52,939 bases of DNA, from assembly GCA_047975025.1 (NCBI GenBank), contig JBKECY010000014.1, positions 1-52,939 of the forward strand, read 5' to 3'. Origin of the DNA: JBKECY01 sp047975025. Its GTDB lineage: Bacteria > Bacillota > Clostridia > Lachnospirales > Lachnospiraceae. Under the pieces are notes generated by a model, which had not been told where the DNA came from, did not search any database, and was given only the letters and a program-made list of their open reading frames with translations. This document shows positions 47,656-52,939 of this stretch, piece after piece. Both the position numbers and the translations under genes were made by a program. Each line of letters opens with the position of its first letter. Positions within the stretch are counted from its first letter, which is position 1.

Positions 47656-48924
47656 ATGACCGAGCAGCTCATCTTTCATGTGGATATTAACAGTGCTTTT
47701 CTATCCTTTGAGGCCGTACACAGGCTGCGTCATCTGGGCGCGTCCTTGGATCTGCGCCAGATTCCGTCGATTATAGGCGGGGACGAGTCACAGCGCCATG
47801 GCATCGTACTGGCAAAATCCATTCCTGCAAAGCGGTACGGTATCCGGACAGGAGAAAGCGTCATGGAAGCCCGCAAGAAATGCCCGTCTCTGTATGTAGC
47901 ACCGGCACATTATCACTTGTATTCCAAAGCTTCCAAAGCTTTTGTGGCTATGCTGCGGACCTTTTCGCCCCGCGTAGAGCAATTCTCCATTGACGAGTGC
48001 TGGATGGATATGAGCGGCTGCTGCCATGAGCGTTCTCCGTATGAACAAGCCGTCCTTATCAAAAATACGATTCGGGAAATTCTTGGATTTTCAGTCAATA
48101 TTGGGATTTCAGTCAACAAGCTGCTTGCCAAAATGGCTTCGGACTTTACCAAACCCGATCGGGTACATACCTTATTTCCTGATGAAATCAGGGCGAAGAT
48201 GTGGCCGCTTCCGGTAGCCGACTTATATTTTGTCGGACGTGCCACACAGCAGAAGCTGCATACTCTGGGCATACGCACTATCGGAGAGCTGGCACTGACA
48301 GACCCTGAGGTGCTGCACGCACATCTTAAAAAGCATGGGGAAACCATCTGGCAGTTCGCCAATGGCTATACAGATTCCGAGTTATGTACACAAGCACCGC
48401 CGAATAAGGGATATGGCAACAGCACGACAATTGCCTTCGATGTCACGACGGTACAGGAGGCCCGCATGTTCCTGCTCTCCTTATCTGAGATGGTAGGACA
48501 GCGGCTGCGCAAGGATCAGATGACGGTACAGGTCGTCTCAGTGTCTTTGCGCTATGCGGATCTATCCTATCAGAGCCGGCAGATGAAGCTGTCTAATCCT
48601 ACCAACAGCACGAATGAGCTTTATCATTATGCCTGTCAGGTATTTGATGCTCTATGGAATCAGGCACCAATACGTCAGATCGGCATTCATGGAGCACAGG
48701 CACTCCTGGATGCGGCTGTGCGTCAGAGCAGCCTGTTCGATCGTATAGATTATACAAAGGAGTCCCGAATAGATCGGGCGGTGGACGAAATCCGAAAAAA
48801 ATTTGGAGAGAGGGCTGTCACTCGAGCCGTATTTCTGGGCGGACGGGTACCGCCGGTAAGCGGCGGTGTCTCCGAAGAAAGAAAAACCGTTGATTATAGT
48901 AAGATTGATTTGAATGCGAGGTGA
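47656..48924 (+). CDS. Y-family DNA polymerase (DinB/UmuC type), SOS-controlled
   Basis: The 422-residue translesion polymerase has the first catalytic Asp10 in FHVDINSAFLSFEAV, with Phe15 at the steric-gate position, and Asp113/Glu114 in SIDECWMDMSG. GISVNKLLAKMASDFTKPD and the helix-hairpin-helix region LPVADLYFVGRATQQKLHTLGIRTIGEL follow. The little-finger domain fills residues 245-355. VDxNSAFLS is typical of the Clostridia UmuC-like group. It copies past lesions with low fidelity. ATG 47656 follows AAGGAGGG. A small unknown gene follows 5 bp after the stop. Confidence 0.93.
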   Translation: MTEQLIFHVDINSAFLSFEAVHRLRHLGASLDLRQIPSIIGGDESQRHGIVLAKSIPAKRYGIRTGESVMEARKKCPSLYVAPAHYHLYSKASKAFVAMLRTFSPRVEQFSIDECWMDMSGCCHERSPYEQAVLIKNTIREILGFSVNIGISVNKLLAKMASDFTKPDRVHTLFPDEIRAKMWPLPVADLYFVGRATQQKLHTLGIRTIGELALTDPEVLHAHLKKHGETIWQFANGYTDSELCTQAPPNKGYGNSTTIAFDVTTVQEARMFLLSLSEMVGQRLRKDQMTVQVVSVSLRYADLSYQSRQMKLSNPTNSTNELYHYACQVFDALWNQAPIRQIGIHGAQALLDAAVRQSSLFDRIDYTKESRIDRAVDEIRKKFGERAVTRAVFLGGRVPPVSGGVSEERKTVDYSKIDLNAR

Positions 48925-48929
48925 AAATT

Positions 48930-49262
48930 ATGGCTCAGGTAACATTTGGCGGAAATGAATGCGGAGAATTTCATAGCGAATATGGACAGATGCATGGCAC
49001 ATTAATTCCGATTGCCTGCGACTGCTGGTACAAGTCTGACGGCAGTACCATCCTGCGGATGTTCAAGTTCCTGGATACAGATGGCCTGCCGGTGGCATGT
49101 ACTTCCATCGAGATGCTGACCTGTCAGGATAAATTCTATGACGGCATCCCCACAGTAGAGTATGTGTGCAACTGCATAATTGCAGAGCACCACTATATTG
49201 TTAAGATTATTTTTCATGTGGAGAGCCGGCGCTGGAATCTGCTGTTCCCAGAGGTCGGCTGA
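48930..49262 (+). CDS. Unknown Cys-rich small protein in the SOS polymerase operon
   Basis: The 110-residue protein is not recognised. It has seven Cys, including two CxC pairs (Cys30/32 in ACDCWY and Cys80/82 in VCNCII), and is predicted mainly beta, with WYKSDGSTILRMFKFLDTDG and HYIVKIIFHVESRRWNLLF. There is no signal peptide. The ATG 48930 follows GAGGTG, which overlaps the polymerase stop codon, so translation is likely coupled and the gene should be under the same LexA box. The usual Firmicutes partner at this place is a YolD-like protein; this sequence does not look like one. It converges with a metal pump gene, 12 bp apart. Confidence 0.72.
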   Translation: MAQVTFGGNECGEFHSEYGQMHGTLIPIACDCWYKSDGSTILRMFKFLDTDGLPVACTSIEMLTCQDKFYDGIPTVEYVCNCIIAEHHYIVKIIFHVESRRWNLLFPEVG

Positions 49263-49274
49263 CCGGCTGTTTCC

Positions 49275-51173
49275 TCAACCTGTGGTAAACTTTCTGTCGT
49301 ATAAAAGTGCAGCATTTAATACGACCAGTACGGAGCCCGCATTATGCACCAGCGCTCCGGTAACCGGCGTCAGCACCCCCAGCACTGACAGAGCGATTGC
49401 TACTGCATTAATGCACATGGAGGCAGTGATATTGCCTTTGATTGTTCTAAGTGCTGATTCAGAAAGGCGCTTTACATACGGTATCTTCGATATATCATCA
49501 CTCATCAGGGCGATGTCGGCCGCCTCTACGGCGATATCGCTCCCCATGCTGCCCATCGCCACACCCACCTGGGCCGTCTTAAGTGCCGGTGCGTCGTTGA
49601 CTCCATCACCTACCATGCAGACGCGATGCCCCTCGGACTGCATCTTCTCAATCTGCTGCACTTTTTGTGCCGGCAGCAGCTGGGCATATACATTGCGAAT
49701 CCCTGCGGCTTCTGCAAAATAAGCAGCCGCTTTCGCATTATCTCCAGTCAGCAGGATAGGGGTAATCTGTATACGCTGCAGGCTGTGAATCGTAGTACCT
49801 GCCGTATCGCGCAGTACATCAGAGAGCCCAATACTTCCGATGCATCTGCCATCTACGGCAACGGCAACGACGGCTTTGCCCTGCTCGTATAGCTGCTCTA
49901 ATCTTGCATGGACGTCAGGCTCTATGGCAATGCCTTTTGCCCGCAGATATGCCTCATTGCCGCACATGATCTGCTGCCCTGCAAGCTGTGCCAAAATGCC
50001 CTGCCCCGCTTCCATCGTGAATTGTTCTGTCTGCGGCCATAGAAGCTTCTGCTCTCTGGCATGCGTTACAATAGCTTTGGCAAGCGGATGCTCACTTTTT
50101 TCCTCGGCCGCCGCCGCCAGGGTAAGCAGCTGTGTTGTATCCAATGTATCTGTAAAAAGCAGGATATCACTTACTTCCAGCTTGCCATAGGTAAGCGTTC
50201 CCGTCTTATCAAATACAATCGTATCCACTTTTCCCATTGATTCAAGCGCATCACCGGACTTGATGATAACTCCATGCTTCGCCGCCTGTCCAATGGCTGC
50301 AATAATCGTCGTCGGAGTCGCCAGCGCCAGCGCGCAGGGGCAGAACACGACCAGCACAGTAACCCCTCTGTTCAATGCAATCATCAGTTCCGTACCTGTG
50401 CCCCACATAATAAGAAATGTTGCCAGGGCAATCAGCAGGGCTATCGGGACGAGCCAGACGGCCCATTGATCAACAATGCGCTGCATCGGCGCTTTCTTAT
50501 CCTCTGCTTCCTGCACCATGTGTATCAGCTTCTGCAGGGAGGAATCTTCCCCCACTTTGCTGGCTTTGATATCGATGGAACCAAAGCGGTTCATTGTACC
50601 GCAGTAGACGCTTTCGCCCGCCTGCTTCTCCACAGGCAGGGACTCTCCGGTCATAATTGACTGATCCACAGAAGTGCTTCCCGCTATAATTTCAGCATCT
50701 ACCGGTATCTTCTCTCCGGGCAGTACACGCAGCAGATCGCCTGTTCGTATCTGCTGGGCCGGAATCATCTCCTCCCGGACGGTGGTTCCCTGATAGGTAA
50801 GCTTTCTGCCTTCCGAGGGTGCCAGTGCGATCAGCTGTGACAATCCTTTCTTGGCTCTGGCGACAGTTCGGTCTTCCAAAATTGCTCCGATTGCCATGAT
50901 AAAGGCAACTTCGCCGGCTGCGAATGTCTCTCCGATTCCAATGGATGCAATCATAGCCATCGTAATCAGCAGAGCCGATGAAACCCAGCGCTGCCGGATA
51001 AGACGGTCAAATGCCAGATATACCATCGGAATTCCCGAGATTACAATGGTAGCCCACGAAGGGTCGAAGGGCACTTCTATTTTTAATAGTAACAATATCA
51101 GACTCAGTGCCAGGCAGATGCCCGCCACAACTGTCATAGGAAATCCTGCTAAAAAATCAATACTTTTTTTCAT
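49275..51173 (-). CDS. Heavy-metal P1B-type ATPase without N-terminal metal domain
   Basis: The 632-residue pump has CPC (Cys278, Cys280 in VFCPCALALATP), TGES, Asp322 in DKTGTLTYG, EHPLAKA and GDGVNDAP. It starts directly with membrane helices and has no CxxC domain. The last helix region is HNAGSVLVVLNAALLYDRKF, unlike the Asp-containing helix of ZntA or the copper pumps, so the metal (Zn, Cd, Mn, Co or Fe) cannot be named. ATG 51173 has AGAGGTG; the upstream in-frame stretch is the promoter region. It is divergent from a TetR regulator, the likely controller. Confidence 0.9.
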   Translation of the reverse strand: MKKSIDFLAGFPMTVVAGICLALSLILLLLKIEVPFDPSWATIVISGIPMVYLAFDRLIRQRWVSSALLITMAMIASIGIGETFAAGEVAFIMAIGAILEDRTVARAKKGLSQLIALAPSEGRKLTYQGTTVREEMIPAQQIRTGDLLRVLPGEKIPVDAEIIAGSTSVDQSIMTGESLPVEKQAGESVYCGTMNRFGSIDIKASKVGEDSSLQKLIHMVQEAEDKKAPMQRIVDQWAVWLVPIALLIALATFLIMWGTGTELMIALNRGVTVLVVFCPCALALATPTTIIAAIGQAAKHGVIIKSGDALESMGKVDTIVFDKTGTLTYGKLEVSDILLFTDTLDTTQLLTLAAAAEEKSEHPLAKAIVTHAREQKLLWPQTEQFTMEAGQGILAQLAGQQIMCGNEAYLRAKGIAIEPDVHARLEQLYEQGKAVVAVAVDGRCIGSIGLSDVLRDTAGTTIHSLQRIQITPILLTGDNAKAAAYFAEAAGIRNVYAQLLPAQKVQQIEKMQSEGHRVCMVGDGVNDAPALKTAQVGVAMGSMGSDIAVEAADIALMSDDISKIPYVKRLSESALRTIKGNITASMCINAVAIALSVLGVLTPVTGALVHNAGSVLVVLNAALLYDRKFTTG

Positions 51174-51196
51174 ATCGCACCTCTTTACTTCATATC

Positions 51197-51239
51197 TTGA
51201 CCTGCTGCTCTTCATAATGTACAATATATTTGTTATCAA
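51197..51239. promoter_or_regulatory. Overlapping divergent promoters of the metal pump and the TetR gene
   Basis: Plus strand: TTGACC (51197-51202), 17-bp spacer, TACAAT (51220-51225). Minus strand: TTGATA (51234-51239), 17-bp spacer, TATGAA (51211-51216). The boxes interleave. A near-palindrome ACAATATATTTGT (51221-51233) sits between them and could bind the TetR protein. Confidence 0.55.
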
Positions 51240-51348
51240 ACACTTTGTATGTTAATTGTAGGGCCCTGAGCCGTAAAATTCAATATGCAGTATCAGCAAT
51301 CTGTAGGTTACGAAACATTTTCACTGATTTATACGAAAGGATACGAAT

Positions 51349-51903
51349 ATGGACAGACGTCAGAAAAAGACCAGAGAGGCTATATTTGCCGCCTTTAGCA
51401 AATTGCTTGAGACGAAACGCTATACCGCAATTACAGTACAGGAAATCATTGATGAAGCAGATATCGGGCGCAGTACGTTCTATGCACACTTTGAGACAAA
51501 GGATGAACTGTTAAAAACAATGTGTACAGATATTTTCCGCCATGTATTTCAGGATGAACCAATGTCCGAAAAAACGCATGATTTTTCCCATCAAAGTATC
51601 GGATTAAAAGCAGGAATCACGCATGTCCTCTACCATGTAAAGGACAATAAAAAAGATATCGCAGGTATCTTATCCTGCGAAAGCGGTGAGTTATTCATGA
51701 TGTATTTTAGGGAATATTTAACAGAAATGTTCTCGAAATATCTGTTTGAAATAGAGATGGAGGCTCCGGAGGAGTTTGTATTGCATCATCTGACGGGCAG
51801 CTTTGCCGAAGCGGTCAAGTGGTGGCTGCATGGTCAGATGAGCTATTCACCGGAGGAGGTGGCGGGGTATTATATGGCGGCTATACCGACACACCATAGG
51901 TGA
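51349..51903 (+). CDS. TetR/AcrR family transcriptional regulator
   Basis: The 184-residue protein has an N-terminal TetR helix-turn-helix: RRQKKTREAIFAAFSKLLE, then ITVQEIIDEADIGRSTFYAHFETKDELL. The C-terminal ligand domain is of the TetR_C_33-like type (HHLTGSFAEAVKWWLHGQMSYSPEEVAGYY). The ligand is unknown. ATG 51349 follows GAAAGGA. It is divergent from the metal pump and is likely to repress it. It converges with the alcohol dehydrogenase gene, 13 bp apart. Confidence 0.92.
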   Translation: MDRRQKKTREAIFAAFSKLLETKRYTAITVQEIIDEADIGRSTFYAHFETKDELLKTMCTDIFRHVFQDEPMSEKTHDFSHQSIGLKAGITHVLYHVKDNKKDIAGILSCESGELFMMYFREYLTEMFSKYLFEIEMEAPEEFVLHHLTGSFAEAVKWWLHGQMSYSPEEVAGYYMAAIPTHHR

Positions 51904-51916
51904 TGAGTGGATCGCC

Positions 51917-52939
51917 TTAAAACTGCTTTTTATAAATGTCCATATAGTCCTCCGCCGTAAGCGGAACGTAATTATTTCTGGTGAGACGGCCTTGCTTTTC
52001 AATGACCACCTTTGTAAAATCAGCTAATTCTGTTTCACGTACACCATATGTATGCAAAGGTTTTTTCTCCAGAATATGCTGGAACAGTTTTTCAATTTCT
52101 TCATAGACGTTCTGCGGTTCACACCCCAGGATATTACCGAGAAATGCATTCACCTCAAGAAGACTTTCCCCGTGTGGCGCTTTTTCCATATATTTTCGAT
52201 AGACTTCCGTCAGCAGCGCATAATTTGCTTCTCCATGAGGTACATGGTAAGCTGCACTTAAGGGATAGCTCATAGCATGCACAGCTGCTGTCCCAGCATT
52301 TCCAAAAGCAATTCCTGCATAGGTACTCGCCAGTTGAACATCTTTTAATAGCGGTCTTCTTGCTTCCTCTCCATTTTGAGCAATATTTTTATATGCCTTT
52401 AGAATAGAGTACATTTTAGTAAAAGGCGTGGCTCTTACAGAAGTATAAGACTCAATCGCATGAATAAATGCATCAATTGAACTCGTGGCAAAATAACGAA
52501 ATGGCAAATCATATAGAAGTTCAGGAATCAGAACTGCTTCATTTGCATATAATTCAGGAACCGCCAGACCAAATTTCGTATTACGTGTTGTCAGCTCAAG
52601 GATGGACACATTGGTCACCTCACTACCGGTTCCGCAAGTTGTCGGTACTAATATAAGTTCCTTTTCTCTTATAATTTCAAGCTTATTCTCAAAGAGGTCC
52701 ACTACCGGAGAGACATTTCTCAAAGCAAAAAGTTTGGCCACATCTATGATGGTACCACCTCCGATGGCTATCACTCTGTTATATTCAATGGTACAAACAT
52801 CGGCCCATATACCTTCTACCTGACCTGCCCCCGATTTTTGTACCAGTCGCAATGTTAGTAATGACCGGTATCCGGTAGGGTAAATCCTTATCAGCTTGAC
52901 GACATCGTAACATTTCTTGGTGGATTGTTCAAGGGCGGC
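51917..52939 (-). CDS. Iron-containing alcohol dehydrogenase (4-hydroxybutyrate dehydrogenase-like), 5' end missing
   Basis: The C-terminal about 300 residues of a group III alcohol dehydrogenase are present: NAD motif AIGGGTIIDVAK, VPTTCGTGSEVTN, and metal ligands in SSIDAFIHAIE, AVHAMSYPLSAAYHVPHGEANY. TTCGTGSEVTN and GNAGTAAVHAMSYP resemble clostridial 4-hydroxybutyrate dehydrogenase. Homology starts at about base 52820 (VEGIWADV). From 52821 the frame enters the terminal repeat and stays open to the window edge, adding about 40 residues with no family match. So the true N-terminus (about 70 residues) is cut off, probably by an insertion sequence, and the gene may be broken. Confidence 0.8.
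   Translation of the reverse strand, partial: AALEQSTKKCYDVVKLIRIYPTGYRSLLTLRLVQKSGAGQVEGIWADVCTIEYNRVIAIGGGTIIDVAKLFALRNVSPVVDLFENKLEIIREKELILVPTTCGTGSEVTNVSILELTTRNTKFGLAVPELYANEAVLIPELLYDLPFRYFATSSIDAFIHAIESYTSVRATPFTKMYSILKAYKNIAQNGEEARRPLLKDVQLASTYAGIAFGNAGTAAVHAMSYPLSAAYHVPHGEANYALLTEVYRKYMEKAPHGESLLEVNAFLGNILGCEPQNVYEEIEKLFQHILEKKPLHTYGVRETELADFTKVVIEKQGRLTRNNYVPLTAEDYMDIYKKQF
52821..52938 (+). mobile_element. Right copy of the 118-bp terminal inverted repeat; putative IS end
   Basis: Exact reverse complement of 1-118. The tip TGACCTGCC is at 52821 and the element continues past the window edge; base 52939 is one extra base. Both copies show the same end of the element with the tip pointing inward, so two copies in opposite orientation flank this region. 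Both interrupt a gene. Confidence 0.6.

Noticed and set aside
48930..49262. YolD-like partner of the Y-family polymerase
   Set aside because: The length is similar, but the Cys pattern and sequence do not resemble YolD proteins as I know them.
1..52939. Whole window as a composite transposon or programmed invertible segment
   Set aside because: It holds housekeeping genes such as rpsF-ssb-rpsR; a 52.7-kb unit of this kind is less likely than assembly ending at two IS copies. No recombinase gene is present.
1..52939. CRISPR array, tRNA or rRNA genes, prophage
   Set aside because: No regularly spaced repeats, cloverleaf-like genes, rRNA segments or phage structural genes were seen on either strand.

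Overview
The window looks like a piece of a chromosome from an anaerobic, low-to-moderate GC Firmicute of class Clostridia, most likely Lachnospiraceae-like. The basis is the rpsF-ssb-rpsR block, strong AGGAGG ribosome binding sites, Bacillus/Clostridium-type promoters and a Firmicutes LexA box, lipoproteins with MKK...AGC signals, and a gene set of ABC importers, Fe-S proteins, Nox and an iron alcohol dehydrogenase. This placement is inference. No tRNA, rRNA, CRISPR array, phage module or complete transposase was seen.

Both ends carry the same 118 bp in inverted orientation (1-118 and 52938-52821). At each end the repeat cuts into a gene: a sugar ABC ATPase on the left and a 4-hydroxybutyrate-dehydrogenase-like iron alcohol dehydrogenase on the right. 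The simplest reading is that the window stops at two copies of one end of an insertion sequence (tip TGACCTGCCCCC...).

Layout. 0.1-2.1 kb: broken sugar ABC importer, AT-rich. 2.3-3.6 kb: rpsR, ssb and rpsF. 3.7-6.6 kb: ROK regulator with ribulokinase araB behind a consensus promoter. 6.7-8.2 kb: NADH oxidase. 8.2-10.9 kb: DJ-1 protein, small alarmone synthetase, DUF1801 protein and 8-oxoguanine glycosylase. 11-14.9 kb: aldo/keto reductase, pirin, old yellow enzyme and acetyltransferase. 15-19 kb: amino-acid permease, ornithine-cyclodeaminase-like enzyme and AraC-type regulator, with terminator-like hairpins in the leaders of all three. 19.2-20.8 kb: an uncharacterised gene pair. 20.9-25.2 kb: an operon of a Na,K-ATPase-like P-type pump and two RCK (TrkA) proteins. 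25.2-26.8 kb: ferredoxin-like protein and divergent Crp/Fnr regulator. 26.8-35.3 kb: a complete Dpp/Opp peptide importer, followed by an Xaa-Pro peptidase, a divergent cyclophilin, a sirtuin and a zinc ribbon. 35.5-39.3 kb: ABC-F ATPase and a surface C1 protease. 39.4-43.1 kb: lipoprotein and copper pump CopA, divergent from an HxlR regulator through overlapping promoters. 43.1-46.5 kb: orphan sugar-binding lipoprotein and MATE exporter. 46.6-49.3 kb: two small conserved genes, then an SOS-controlled Y-family polymerase with an unknown Cys-rich partner. 49.3-51.9 kb: a second heavy-metal pump divergent from a TetR regulator. 51.9-52.9 kb: truncated alcohol dehydrogenase.

Themes are ion and metal homeostasis (three different P-type ATPases, each with its own likely control), redox and oxidative-damage handling, and peptide/amino-acid use. 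The best candidate for an undescribed system is the P-type pump plus two RCK proteins. The pump keeps most of the Na,K-ATPase cation-site residues, lies beside RCK proteins that normally gate K+ channels, and has no TrkH/KtrB pore gene beside it. Also notable are the double leader hairpins between the cyclodeaminase and AraC genes, and the SOS-linked partner of the Y-family polymerase.
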